From assembly GCF_014649375.1 (NCBI RefSeq), contig NZ_BMSX01000003.1, positions 124,001-188,000 of the forward strand: a DNA stretch of 64,000 nt. Direction: 5' to 3'. Source of the DNA: Streptomyces aurantiogriseus. GTDB lineage: Bacteria > Actinomycetota > Actinomycetes > Streptomycetales > Streptomycetaceae. The notes beneath the pieces are model-generated. The model had not been told where the DNA came from. It searched no databases and worked only from the letters and a program-made list of their open reading frames with translations. Shown piece by piece: positions 27,306 to 35,521 of this stretch; within the stretch, counting starts at the first letter, position 1; every line of letters starts with the position of its first letter. The position numbers and the translations under genes are program-made.

Positions 27306-27593
27306 TCAGATACGCCCCCGGCACAGCTCGAGCAGCGTCATCGCGAGGGCCGTACCCGGCTTGCCCAGCGCCTCCCTGTAGTGGCCGAGGACCTCCATCT
27401 CGCGGGAGAGGTTGACCCGGCGCCCACCGGAGGCGATCCGGGCGTCCTGGATCACGGCGGACACGGCCATGCGTTCCTGCACGAGACCGATGATCCGGTC
27501 GTCGAGGGCGTCGATGCGCTCCCGGGCGTCGGTGATCAGCCCGGCGGCCTCGTCGGTACGGGCGCCGGTCTTGTCGGTGGAGGTGACGGTCAT
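27306..27593 (-). CDS. Chorismate mutase, AroQ type
   Basis: A 95-residue all-helical AroQ domain that converts chorismate to prephenate, the branch point to phenylalanine and tyrosine. Visible family features are [19 protein letters not shown] (helix 1, with the catalytic Arg/Lys region), then [22 protein letters not shown] and a C-terminal helix with LLELCRG. It is a single domain without prephenate dehydratase, as in most actinobacteria. GAGGAG precedes ATG 27593. The 190-base leader carries a short Phe/Tyr-containing peptide and a strong hairpin, which points to transcription attenuation by aromatic amino acid supply. Confidence 0.93.
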   Translation of the reverse strand: MTVTSTDKTGARTDEAAGLITDARERIDALDDRIIGLVQERMAVSAVIQDARIASGGRRVNLSREMEVLGHYREALGKPGTALAMTLLELCRGRI

Positions 27594-27654
27594 GTCGGGG
27601 CTCCTCGGAATCGAAGGGGTGCGGTGCCCCGGAGCGGCACGACCCGGAAAACGA

Positions 27655-27689
27655 CAGGCGCCCCGGGCCTTGTCGGCCCGGGGCGCCTG
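27655..27689 (-). terminator. Attenuator-type hairpin upstream of chorismate mutase
   Basis: A perfect 15-bp inverted repeat (27655-27669 and 27675-27689) with a 5-base loop, on the minus strand followed by TCGTTTTCC. It lies between the leader peptide stop (27711) and the chorismate mutase start (27593). The segment CGGCCCG inside the leader coding sequence can pair with CGGGCCG at the top of the first arm, which could form a competing antiterminator. Confidence 0.75.
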
Positions 27690-27710
27690 GGAAGTCGCTT
27701 GGCGGTTCGC

Positions 27711-27782
27711 TCAAGCAGCACGACCATGGCAGCCGGCGGGCCGGATGCCATAGGTAAAGAGGAAGGTCGTGGGCGTGAGCAT
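27711..27782 (-). CDS. Putative 23-residue leader peptide with Phe/Phe/Tyr codons
   Basis: ATG at 27782 opens a 24-codon frame ending at 27711. It reads [15 protein letters not shown] and then AGCHGRAA. Phe codons 7 and 9 and Tyr codon 11 are clustered, as expected for a leader that senses charged tRNA for the end products of the chorismate mutase branch. No good ribosome site precedes it, but a CATACT box ends 6 bases before the ATG, so the mRNA could be leaderless. The terminator hairpin starts 21 bases after the stop. This is inference from layout and composition. Confidence 0.65.
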   Translation of the reverse strand: MLTPTTFLFTYGIRPAGCHGRAA

Positions 27783-27788
27783 GGGCTC

Positions 27789-27817
27789 AGTATGCCCGGG
27801 GCGGGGGTGCTGTCCAA
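27789..27817 (-). promoter_or_regulatory. Candidate promoter for the chorismate mutase leader transcript
   Basis: On the minus strand TTGGAC (27812-27817) and CATACT (27789-27794) are separated by exactly 17 bases. The -10 box ends 6 bases before the leader peptide ATG, so transcription would start at or next to it. Confidence 0.5.
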
Positions 27818-27951
27818 GACGGCTCGCATGGTGAGACGGCGCCGTGTGTCCCAGCCCGTCCGGTGTCCGAGGGCGAGGCCCGTTCGGAGCCGGAGCGGGG
27901 GGCCGGGCGCGGTAGCCCCCGGCGACCGGACCGTCCCTGTGCCCACCTCGG

Positions 27952-27957
27952 TAGAAT
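27952..27957 (+). promoter_or_regulatory. Candidate -10 element of guaA
   Basis: TAGAAT lies about 42 bases before the GTG start of guaA and would give a 5' leader of about 35 bases containing GGAAGG. No convincing -35 hexamer was seen. Confidence 0.4.
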
Positions 27958-27998
27958 TGGCCAGCACAGAGACCCCGCCCAACCGCCGGAAGGCCCCC

Positions 27999-29579
27999 GT
28001 GTCATCAGCGACTCCCGCTGCCGCCGCCCCCGACACCGTCCTGGTCGTCGACTTCGGCGCGCAGTACGCCCAGCTCATCGCCCGTCGAGTCCGCGAGGCC
28101 CGGGTCTACAGCGAGATCGTGCCGAGCACCATGCCGGTCGCGGAGATGCTCGCCAAGAACCCGGCGGCGATCATCCTCTCCGGCGGCCCCTCGTCCGTGT
28201 ACGAGGAGGGCGCCCCCCGCCTCGACCGCGAGATCTTCGAGGCCGGCGTCCCCGTCTTCGGCATGTGCTACGGCTTCCAGCTGATGGCGCAGACCCTCGG
28301 CGGCACGGTGGACAACACCGGCGCCCGCGAGTACGGCCGCACGGATCTGCACGTCTCCAGGACGTCCTCCACCCTCTTCGAGGGCACCCCGGCCGAGCAG
28401 GCCGTGTGGATGTCGCACGGCGACGCCTGCTCCGCCGCCCCCGAGGGCTTCTCCGTCACGGCGTCCACCGACGTCGTCCCGGTCGCCGCCTTCGAGAACG
28501 ACGAGAAGAAGCTGTACGGCGTCCAGTACCACCCCGAGGTCATGCACTCCACGCACGGCCAGCAGGTCCTGGAGCACTTCCTCTACCGAGGCGCCGGCCT
28601 GACCCCCTCCTGGACCACGGGCAACGTGATCGAGGAGCAGGTCACCGCGATCCGCGAGCTGGTCGGCGACAAGCGCGCGATCTGCGGCCTGTCCGGCGGC
28701 GTGGACTCCGCCGTGGCCGCGGCCCTGGTCCAGAAGGCCATCGGCTCCCAGCTGACCTGCGTGTATGTCGACCACGGCCTGATGCGCAAGGGCGAGACCG
28801 AGCAGGTCGAGAAGGACTTCGTGGCGGCGACCGGAGTCCAGCTGAAGGTCGTGGACGCGGAGGAGCGGTTCCTCAAGGCGCTCGCGGGGGTCTCCGACCC
28901 CGAGGAGAAGCGGAAGATCATCGGCCGCGAGTTCATCCGCGTCTTCGAGCAGGCGCAGGCGGAGATCATCGCGGACGAGGGTCCCGAGGTCGCCTTCCTG
29001 GTCCAGGGCACGCTCTACCCGGACGTGGTCGAGTCCGGTGGCGGCACCGGCACCGCCAACATCAAGTCGCACCACAACGTCGGCGGCCTGCCCGAGGACC
29101 TCGAGTTCAAGCTCATCGAGCCGCTGCGCAAGCTGTTCAAGGACGAGGTCCGTATGGTCGGCCAGGAGCTCGGCCTGCCGGAGGAGATCGTCCAGCGCCA
29201 GCCGTTCCCGGGCCCGGGCCTGGGCATCCGGATCGTCGGCGAGGTGACGAAGGAACGCCTCGACCTGCTCCGCGAGGCCGACGCCATCGCCCGCGAGGAG
29301 CTGACGGCGGCCGGCCTCGACCGCGAGATCTGGCAGTGCCCGGTGGTCCTGCTCGCGGACGTCCGCAGCGTCGGCGTCCAGGGCGACGGCCGCACCTACG
29401 GCCACCCGATCGTGCTGCGCCCGGTCTCCTCCGAGGACGCGATGACCGCCGACTGGTCGCGCCTGCCGTACGACGTGCTCGCGAAGATCTCGACGCGGAT
29501 CACCAACGAGGTGCGGGACGTCAACCGGGTCGTCCTCGACGTGACCTCGAAGCCGCCGGGCACGATCGAGTGGGAGTGA
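27999..29579 (+). CDS. guaA: GMP synthase (glutamine-hydrolysing)
   Basis: Makes GMP from XMP, ATP and glutamine in the cytoplasm, completing the pathway begun by GuaB. The 526-residue length is standard. The N-terminal class I glutamine amidotransferase domain has [17 protein letters not shown], the nucleophile in [12 protein letters not shown] and the His-Glu pair in YHPEV. The ATP pyrophosphatase P-loop is LSGGVDSAV. The C-terminal dimerisation domain ends in [14 protein letters not shown] 27999 follows GGAAGG; the open frame extends far upstream but without coding character. It is monocistronic and convergent with the next gene. Confidence 0.97.
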   Translation: MSSATPAAAAPDTVLVVDFGAQYAQLIARRVREARVYSEIVPSTMPVAEMLAKNPAAIILSGGPSSVYEEGAPRLDREIFEAGVPVFGMCYGFQLMAQTLGGTVDNTGAREYGRTDLHVSRTSSTLFEGTPAEQAVWMSHGDACSAAPEGFSVTASTDVVPVAAFENDEKKLYGVQYHPEVMHSTHGQQVLEHFLYRGAGLTPSWTTGNVIEEQVTAIRELVGDKRAICGLSGGVDSAVAAALVQKAIGSQLTCVYVDHGLMRKGETEQVEKDFVAATGVQLKVVDAEERFLKALAGVSDPEEKRKIIGREFIRVFEQAQAEIIADEGPEVAFLVQGTLYPDVVESGGGTGTANIKSHHNVGGLPEDLEFKLIEPLRKLFKDEVRMVGQELGLPEEIVQRQPFPGPGLGIRIVGEVTKERLDLLREADAIAREELTAAGLDREIWQCPVVLLADVRSVGVQGDGRTYGHPIVLRPVSSEDAMTADWSRLPYDVLAKISTRITNEVRDVNRVVLDVTSKPPGTIEWE

Positions 29580-29595
29580 GCCTCCCTGGTGAAGG

Positions 29596-30087
29596 TCACG
29601 TCCGCTTGAGAGTCCGCACCGGCTCTCCGGGCTTCCAGACCTGGGCGACCAGATACGTGTCGTCCTCGACGTAGGTCCGTACGACCTCCGTCAGCTCGGT
29701 GCGGAAGAGGTGGAACGGCTCCGGCGGTTCCACCTCTTTCACGTATCCGGCCTTCGTCGCCTCCTCGTCCCCGACCTCGACGGCCCGCCCGCTGATCCGG
29801 ACGTCGCCGCCGCCCATCCCGGTGCCCTCCCCGGGGTTGGCCTGGAGGCTGAAGCGGGGGTCGCGGCGCAGGTCGAGGGCCTTGAGCGAGCCGGGCATCA
29901 TCCCGAGCCACAGCTCGCCGTCGAGGAAACGCACCTCCAGGCCGCTGGTGCGGGGGGAGCCGTCCTTGCGGAGGGTCGCGAGGACGTGGTGTGTGAAGGC
30001 GCCGAAGCGGTCCTCGACGGTCTTCGCGAGCTCCGGTTCCGCCGCCGCGAAAGCCGCCCAGTTCGATGCCCTGTGGTTCGGTGTCAT
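29596..30087 (-). CDS. Pyridoxamine 5'-phosphate oxidase-family protein (FMN or F420 binding)
   Basis: A 163-residue split-barrel protein. The N-terminal half has VLATLRKDGSPRTSGLEVRFLDGELWLGMM, the typical PPOX-family strand pattern. The central part has SLQANPGEG and DVRISGRAVEV. It belongs to the broad group of actinobacterial flavin or deazaflavin (F420) oxidoreductases. The exact substrate is unknown, and true PNPOx activity is unlikely given the missing PLP-binding C-terminus. It is convergent with guaA and separated by only 16 bases. Confidence 0.75.
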   Translation of the reverse strand: MTPNHRASNWAAFAAAEPELAKTVEDRFGAFTHHVLATLRKDGSPRTSGLEVRFLDGELWLGMMPGSLKALDLRRDPRFSLQANPGEGTGMGGGDVRISGRAVEVGDEEATKAGYVKEVEPPEPFHLFRTELTEVVRTYVEDDTYLVAQVWKPGEPVRTLKRT

Positions 30088-30217
30088 ACGGCGAGTGTGG
30101 CGCCGATACCCGACATCTTCTGTCCGGTTTTCCGGGGGCGTGTCGGACGGAGGGGCAGGAGAGAGAGGGTCAGGAGAGGGCCGGAGGGAGTTGCCGGGGA
30201 AGGCCGGAAGGGGTGCG

Positions 30218-30856
30218 TCAGGCCACGTGTGGAACCGGCCGTACGTACCGCTCCCGCCCCTCCTCGTCCCGTACGGGCGTGCAGCCCGCCGCCGTGAGCC
30301 GTTGCGCGAGCTTCGCGCGCCGGATGGTGTTGACCCGCAGGGCGCCCAGCATGCCCAGCGGCATCGCGACAGCGAGCGGGAGCAGGACGGCGTACTTGCC
30401 GGTCAGCACGGCCAGCAGCAGGAACAGGGCCGCCGAGCCCCAGCCGATGGTCAGCAGCTGGGCCCGGTTGGCGGCCGCCTCCAGAGCGTCGTAGCGGATG
30501 AGGGTGGCGAGGAGGTCGACGTCCGCCTGGGCCTCGGGGACCGGGGTGAGCGAGCCCAGGTACATGCCGGGGACGGGGCGGCCGGGGCCCGGGTCGGGGA
30601 AGGCAGCCGTGTTGGCCGCGGCCCGCTGCCGCGCCGCGGGGCTGGGGTCGCGGACCAGGTGGACGTGCACGACCCGCTGCTTGCCGACCAGGCGGACGCT
30701 CTCGTAGCGGAAGCCGTAGCACTCGGCCACGTACGCCAGCGCGCCGAACGTCTGCAACTCCGCGAAGGGGTGGATGAGTTCGATGGCGTTGCGCGTGGTG
30801 ATCTGGCGCAGGAGGGAGTCGAGGTGGCGATCGGCGAGGCTCAAGACGTGCTCCAC
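30218..30856 (-). CDS. Membrane protein of unknown function
   Basis: A 212-residue protein with a soluble N-terminal half (about residues 1-135, rich in charged residues) and two adjacent membrane helices near residues 140-180 (IGWGSAALFLLLAVLTG and YAVLLPLAVAMPLGMLGAL). It then has a short basic cytoplasmic tail ending RYVRPVPHVA. I do not recognise a family. GTG 30856 is the likely start. It is divergent from the class II aldolase gene, sharing a 98-base promoter region. Confidence 0.7.
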   Translation of the reverse strand: MEHVLSLADRHLDSLLRQITTRNAIELIHPFAELQTFGALAYVAECYGFRYESVRLVGKQRVVHVHLVRDPSPAARQRAAANTAAFPDPGPGRPVPGMYLGSLTPVPEAQADVDLLATLIRYDALEAAANRAQLLTIGWGSAALFLLLAVLTGKYAVLLPLAVAMPLGMLGALRVNTIRRAKLAQRLTAAGCTPVRDEEGRERYVRPVPHVA

Positions 30857-30954
30857 ACGTGACGGAAATCGTCATCTTTGCATAACGGCTCTGCCCTTTT
30901 GCCCTGACCGACGGTAACTTCCGCCCCGTAAAGCAACCCAGCGCTGGAGGACCG
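30857..30954. promoter_or_regulatory. Divergent promoter region
   Basis: A relatively A+T-rich 98-base spacer. TGACG (30860-30864) and CGTCA (30870-30874) form a short palindrome that could be an operator. The aldolase gene has a good GGAGGACCG ribosome site directly before its ATG. Confidence 0.35.
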
Positions 30955-31749
30955 ATGCACGGGCCCACGCCGCCTGCTCCGCTGCCCACCGACCGGCTGC
31001 AGTTCGCCATGCCGCCGATGCACGAGTCGGTCGAGGACGAGCGCCGGCACCGCAAGGAACGGCTGGCGGGCGCGGTGCGGATCTTCGGACGGCTCGGCTT
31101 CGAGGACGGCGTCTCCGGGCACATCACCGCGCGCGACCCCGAGTACAGCGACTGTTTCTGGGTCAATCCGTTCGGGATGCCGTTCAAGCACGTCACGGTG
31201 AGCGACCTCGTGCTCGCCAACGGGGACGGGCAGGTCGTCGAGGGCCGCTACCACGTCAACCAGGCCGCTTTCACCGTGCACGCCCAGGTGCACGCCGCCC
31301 GGCCCGACGTCGTCGCCGTCGCCCACTGCCACTCGGTGCACGGCCGCGCCCTCGCCGCCCTCGGCGAGCTGCTCGACCCGATCACCCAGGAGAGCTGTGC
31401 GTTCTACGAGGATCACGCCCTCTACGACGCCTACACCGGCGTCGCCGTCGACGCCGAGGAGGGCCGGCGCATCGCGTCCGCGCTCGGCACCCGCAAGGCG
31501 CTCGTCCTGCGCAACCACGGGCTGCTGACCGTCGGCGACTCGGTGGACGCGGCGGCCTGGTGGTTCCTGTCCATGGAACGCTCCAGCCAGGTCCAGCTGA
31601 CCGCCCGCGCCGCCGGCCGCCCGGTGCTGATCGACCACCGCGCGGCGGTCGCGACCCGGGAACAGCTCGGCGGCGACCTGGTGGCGTGGATCAACTACCA
31701 GCCCCTGTGGCAGGACATCAGCAGGAGCGAACCGGATCTCCTGTCGTGA
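30955..31749 (+). CDS. Class II aldolase/adducin family protein
   Basis: A 264-residue cytoplasmic protein of the fuculose-phosphate aldolase/adducin fold. Two zinc-ligand histidines are present in AHCHSVHG (about residue 123), and a third is in LRNHGLLT. The usual catalytic Glu position, in the SEAPMH-type motif, seems to be occupied by a small residue: the region reads NQAAFTVHAQVH. True aldol cleavage is therefore uncertain, as in adducin-like members. A GGAGG ribosome site supports ATG 30955. The stop codon TGA is the first bases of a tandem repeat. The substrate is unknown. Confidence 0.8.
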   Translation: MHGPTPPAPLPTDRLQFAMPPMHESVEDERRHRKERLAGAVRIFGRLGFEDGVSGHITARDPEYSDCFWVNPFGMPFKHVTVSDLVLANGDGQVVEGRYHVNQAAFTVHAQVHAARPDVVAVAHCHSVHGRALAALGELLDPITQESCAFYEDHALYDAYTGVAVDAEEGRRIASALGTRKALVLRNHGLLTVGDSVDAAAWWFLSMERSSQVQLTARAAGRPVLIDHRAAVATREQLGGDLVAWINYQPLWQDISRSEPDLLS

Positions 31750-31867
31750 CGGCGCTTCGGTGACGGCGGTTCCGTGACGCCGGTTTCGTGACGGTGCTTC
31801 CGTGACGCCGGTTTCGTGACGGCGCTTCCGTGACGCCGGTTTCGTGACGGCGCTTCCGTGACGCCGG
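31746..31867. repeat. 14-bp tandem repeat array (28-bp higher-order period)
   Basis: Nearly nine head-to-tail units of GTGACGSYGSTTYC. Alternate units differ (GTGACGCCGGTTTC versus GTGACGGCGCTTCC), giving a 28-base super-period. The array starts at 31746 and contains the aldolase stop codon TGA (31747-31749). It fills the gap to the convergent DUF4429 gene. Confidence 0.9.
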
Positions 31868-31870
31868 GGT

Positions 31871-32788
31871 TCAGAACCCGCGCAGCACGACTGCCTTCGT
31901 CCGTGCGAACTCCTCGTCCGTGAGCACCCCGTCGCGGTGCAGCTCCCCCAACTCCCGCAGCCTGCGCAGCAGCACGTCGTGGTGGTCGGCCTGCGGCGGT
32001 ACGGCCGACGCGGGCGCGGGCGCGGGCGCGGGCCGGTCCGGGTGGTGGTCCGCATACCGGTCGTGCCCGTCGGCGGTACGGGTGGACGGATGCGGCAGCC
32101 GGGCGGTCACCGCGGTCGCGACCAGCGCGGTCAGCAGGTCGCGCCGGGAACTGCCCCACAGGTCCAGGGCGTACGGGTCCTTCTCCGGCGGGAGTTTCGC
32201 GAACACCGTCTCGCGGGTCACGAAGCGCAGAAGGCCGTCCTCATGGCCGGTGTTGGGCAGCCATTCCACCTGCACGAGGTCGCACACGTGGACGACGCGC
32301 GGGCCCGTCGCCCGCTTCACCCGGTCCGCGGTGTCGGCCCAGTCGATGCGCACCTGGGTGCCGTCGAAGGAGACCGTGCCGTCGGAGGAACGGACGGACA
32401 CCGGGACCGGCGGGCCGGGCAGCAGATAGGCCTTGGTCGGCTCCTTGGGGATCTGGTCGAGCAGCAGTGCGTGCCGGATCTCCTCCGCGACGTACTCGGC
32501 GATCCCGGAGGCGTCCATGTCCACGACGAGCCGGTAGGGGTCTGCCGTGTCGGGCAGCCGCCCGCCCGTCGCCTGCAACAGCGGGTCGGCCCCCTCCCGC
32601 AACCGCAACCGCAGCCGGCCACGCTTGCGTTCGGGCTCGTAGACGATGCCGGCGACGGCCTCCAGGGGCACGGCGATCTCCCCGTACGTCTGCCGGAACA
32701 GCGGCACACTGCGGTGGAGGCCCGGCGTGATCCTGACCGTCGTGCCGTCGAAGGCCCAGGCCCCGTCACGCTGGATGATCTCGGCCAT
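31871..32788 (-). CDS. DUF4429/SHOCT domain protein
   Basis: A 305-residue protein with two copies of a beta-rich DUF4429-like domain (starting GAWAFDGTTVRI and GTVSFDGTQVRI, about 135 residues apart). A Pro/Ala/His-rich linker and a C-terminal SHOCT helix-hairpin (LRRLRELGELHRDGVLTDEEFARTKAVVL) follow. The SHOCT module is common at the ends of actinobacterial proteins and is thought to aid oligomerisation. No enzyme motif is visible. The 3' end touches the 14-bp repeat array. Confidence 0.8.
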   Translation of the reverse strand: MAEIIQRDGAWAFDGTTVRITPGLHRSVPLFRQTYGEIAVPLEAVAGIVYEPERKRGRLRLRLREGADPLLQATGGRLPDTADPYRLVVDMDASGIAEYVAEEIRHALLLDQIPKEPTKAYLLPGPPVPVSVRSSDGTVSFDGTQVRIDWADTADRVKRATGPRVVHVCDLVQVEWLPNTGHEDGLLRFVTRETVFAKLPPEKDPYALDLWGSSRRDLLTALVATAVTARLPHPSTRTADGHDRYADHHPDRPAPAPAPASAVPPQADHHDVLLRRLRELGELHRDGVLTDEEFARTKAVVLRGF

Positions 32789-32950
32789 ACGGAAATTCTC
32801 GCAGCCAGGTCAACACGGCGGGCCCCGCCTCACCCGCGCTGACCAGACCTGTCGGAGCCGCACGGTGTCCGGTAGGGCACAATTCGCTGTCATCACAGGG
32901 GAGTTGTTCGCAGGGCAGGTGGCCGGATTCGTCGGGGCCGCCGGTCGTGA

Positions 32951-34255
32951 ATGTCGCGGGGAAGGCGGACGTCGGACGTGGCGGTACAGGAAGCGAGACA
33001 GGGGCCGGACGCGAGCGCACACGAGGGCGGCTGCACCTGCGGGGACTGTCCGCACGGAGCACGCCAGGGGCACCGGCGCGCGGTGGCCGAGTTCCTGCTG
33101 AAGCGCGACGAGTTCGCCGCCGGGCAGGGCCTGCCGGCCGCCGTCGCCCACTCGGCCTCGGCCTCCCGCCAGTGGGTCTCGGAGGAGCTGACCCAGTCCG
33201 CGGAACTCGTCGCCGAACGAGGCCGCGCCGAGGGCGGGGCCTGGTTGGCCCGCCTCTGGCTCCGCACCGCGTGCACGGTATGGGCGGCGGTGGTCCTCCT
33301 GCTGTTGGTGCAGTCCCTCACCGCGATCGGCGCGGGCTGGACCACGGCCCGCACGGCCGGACTCCTCGCCGCGCTCGTCGTCGCCGGGGCGCTGACCGCC
33401 GCCTCCTGGCTCCACCGGGCGCGCGGCGGCGCGCTGGCTCCCGTCATCGGCGAGGACAACCGGCTGTCCACCTCCCGCGCGGTCGCCGCCGCCTGGGTGC
33501 TGCTGGTGGCGTACGCGGTGCTGGTCCTGGTGGGCCGGCTGGCCGCCGCCTCCGGTTCCGCCGAACGCGACGCGCTGATCTCCGGCCTCGACCTCGCCCA
33601 CGGGGCCGGCGTGGTGACCGTCCTCGCCGTGGTCTGCGCGATCGCCGTGCTGGTGCGCCGGGTGGTCGGGTTGCGTGTCCTGGGCCAGCGGCTGCAGAAG
33701 GTCCGCGCGCACCGGCCCCGGGCCGCCGACCTGCTCACCGACGACGCGGGCCGCGGCACCTTCGCCGACATCCAGTACGTCGTGATCAGCGTCGTCGCCC
33801 TGGCCTTCGCCGCCGTACGCCTCGCCCGCCGCCCCGACCAGCTGCCCGACCTGCCCTGGGGGCTCGCCGTGGTGGTGCTGGTCTCGGCCGCCACCTACCT
33901 CGCCGGCAAGTACGCGGAGGGCGGCCGCCCCGTGATCCTCTCTGTCGTCCGCTCCCGCGAGGCCGGTGACCTGGATGCCCCGATCCGCACCGGCGACGAC
34001 ATCGAGATCCGCGGCGCCGGCTTCGTCCCGCCCGGCGCGCAGGCCGCCGACCGCCTCTCCCGGATGGTCGTCCGCATCGGCACGGTCCACGTCCATGTGC
34101 CCCTCGTCCCCGTCACGGGCGGCTTCAGCAACCCCACCGACGCGGTCCTGACCGTCCCGGTCCCGGCGGAGGTCGAGCCCGGCCGGGTGGAGGTGCAGGT
34201 GGTGACCGCTGCGGGCGTGGAGACGAACCGGTACGCGATCGACGTGACCGAGTAG
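32951..34255 (+). CDS. Multi-pass membrane protein of unknown function
   Basis: A 434-residue protein. The N-terminus has a Cys-rich CTCGDCPHG motif (about residue 28) that could bind a metal. Four to five membrane helices lie between residues 100 and 320 (for example VWAAVVLLLLVQSL and GLAVVVLVSAATYLAG). A C-terminal 100-residue beta-rich domain (DDIEIRGAGFVPPGAQ, then EPGRVEVQVVTAAGVET) resembles IPT/TIG-like folds. No family name can be given with certainty. The start is uncertain: ATG 32951 or GTG 32978. Confidence 0.7.
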   Translation: MSRGRRTSDVAVQEARQGPDASAHEGGCTCGDCPHGARQGHRRAVAEFLLKRDEFAAGQGLPAAVAHSASASRQWVSEELTQSAELVAERGRAEGGAWLARLWLRTACTVWAAVVLLLLVQSLTAIGAGWTTARTAGLLAALVVAGALTAASWLHRARGGALAPVIGEDNRLSTSRAVAAAWVLLVAYAVLVLVGRLAAASGSAERDALISGLDLAHGAGVVTVLAVVCAIAVLVRRVVGLRVLGQRLQKVRAHRPRAADLLTDDAGRGTFADIQYVVISVVALAFAAVRLARRPDQLPDLPWGLAVVVLVSAATYLAGKYAEGGRPVILSVVRSREAGDLDAPIRTGDDIEIRGAGFVPPGAQAADRLSRMVVRIGTVHVHVPLVPVTGGFSNPTDAVLTVPVPAEVEPGRVEVQVVTAAGVETNRYAIDVTE

Positions 34256-34453
34256 GACGCGACGGAACAAGGAGAGCAACGGGAGCGAGGAGAGCAACGA
34301 GAGTAAAGAAAGTATGGACGGCAGGGACAGGGGGTTCGGGAGCCGCCGTCCGTTCCGGTCAACCATTGAACGCACCCCTCATTTCGTACGTATGGTCTTG
34401 CGTATGGTCTGTTGAGGGGTCCCACCACGGCGGGCGAGAGGCGGCTACGAGCG

Positions 34454-34981
34454 ATGACTCACAGCATGCGGACGGACACGCACCCCCCTTACCTCGACGG
34501 CGGCCGCGACTGGCGGGACTCCGCCACCCGGTACGCCCTCCTCCCACTCCGCGTCTTCCTCGGCGTCACCTTCATCTACGCCGGACTCGACAAGCTCACC
34601 GACGGCGCCTTCCTCAAGGACAGCGGCGCCGGATCCATCGGCGACACCATGCGCGCCGTCCGTGACTCCTCGGCCATCCCGGCCCTCGTCGACCTGTCTC
34701 TGAAAAGCCCCACCGGCTTCGGCTACGCCATGGCCTTCGGTGAACTCGCCGTCGGGATCGGCACCCTCATCGGCCTCCTCACCCGCCTCGCCGCACTCGG
34801 CGGCGCCCTGATCTCCCTCAGCCTGTGGCTGACGGTGAGCTGGGCCTCGGACCCCTACTACTACGGCAACGACCTCGCCTACCTCATGGCCTGGCTCCCT
34901 CTCGTCCTCGCGGGCGCCCCCGTCCTCTCGCTCGATGCGGCGTGGCGCAATCGGAGGAGGCAGCGGGCGGGGGGCTTTTAG
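34454..34981 (+). CDS. DoxX-family membrane protein
   Basis: A 175-residue four-helix membrane protein of the DoxX type. It has the conserved LLPLRVFLGVTFIYAGLDKL in helix 1, FGYAMAFGELAVGIGTLIGL in helix 2 and YGNDLAYLMAWLPLVLAG near the end. Family members take part in quinone-linked or redox-stress membrane functions; the actual role here is unknown. The start codon is uncertain among ATG 34454 and 34466, and no strong ribosome site is seen. Confidence 0.8.
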   Translation: MTHSMRTDTHPPYLDGGRDWRDSATRYALLPLRVFLGVTFIYAGLDKLTDGAFLKDSGAGSIGDTMRAVRDSSAIPALVDLSLKSPTGFGYAMAFGELAVGIGTLIGLLTRLAALGGALISLSLWLTVSWASDPYYYGNDLAYLMAWLPLVLAGAPVLSLDAAWRNRRRQRAGGF

Positions 34982-35278
34982 CCGACTCTTCTCCGGACTG
35001 CGGACTGCGGACTGCGGACTGTGCCTGCTCCGCCGAGGGCGCCGCGCGCCTGCCCAGTCGTAGGGGCGGCGTGCCTGTGGGGGCGGGCTGTGCCTGCCTC
35101 GGTCGTAGGAGGGCGGTGAGCCGGCGAGGGGAGCTCGGCGGCTCTGCCGGGCCGTGTCGGCATCAGGAGCGCCTGTTCCGACGGAGGCGTCACTCCGCCT
35201 CGTGACCGCCCGCGCCGGTCAGCGCGGGCGGCCCACTCCACCGACCCGGTCGGTCTGGCATGAGCGTCGGCCTCCGCC
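34982..35278. other. Intergenic region with 7-bp repeat
   Basis: No gene is supported. CGGACTG is repeated four times in tandem at 34994-35021, directly after the DoxX gene. The rest shows no recognisable signal. Confidence 0.5.
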
Positions 35279-35521
35279 TCAGCTCGCCGTTTCCCCGCCC
35301 GCCTCGACGGGAGCCCCGCGGCGCGGTCCCCGGCGTCTGCGTATGGACTGGGTCAGCACTCCGGTCGCGCCCGCCAGGCAGAGGCCGCCCATCACCATCG
35401 GGATCACGGCGAACCACGGTGTCTCCCAGAGGCCGCCCGCGTCACCCGCGTAAACGATGCCGGCGAGGGTGAAGGCGGCGCCGGCCACCAGCCGGCCGGG
35501 ACGGAACTCATGACGCAGCAC
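35279..35521 (-). CDS. Small membrane protein, translationally coupled to the PspC/LiaF-like gene
   Basis: An 80-residue protein with two hydrophobic segments (LVAGAAFTLAGIVYAG and WFAVIPMVMGGLCLAGATGVL) and a basic, disordered tail (RRRRGPRRG). Its start codon lies 14 bases inside the 3' end of the upstream gene, so the two are translated from one mRNA. It probably works with the PspC/LiaF-like protein in the membrane. Confidence 0.75.
   Translation of the reverse strand: MLRHEFRPGRLVAGAAFTLAGIVYAGDAGGLWETPWFAVIPMVMGGLCLAGATGVLTQSIRRRRGPRRGAPVEAGGETAS

Noticed and set aside
26043..27998. Long open extension upstream of guaA that would give a 1178-residue protein
   Set aside because: The extension runs through the antisense of the LAETG gene and through intergenic sequence. 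GuaA homology starts at GTG 27999 with a good ribosome site.
31746..31867. CRISPR array
   Set aside because: The units are 14 bases, directly abutting and without unique spacers, and there are no cas genes.
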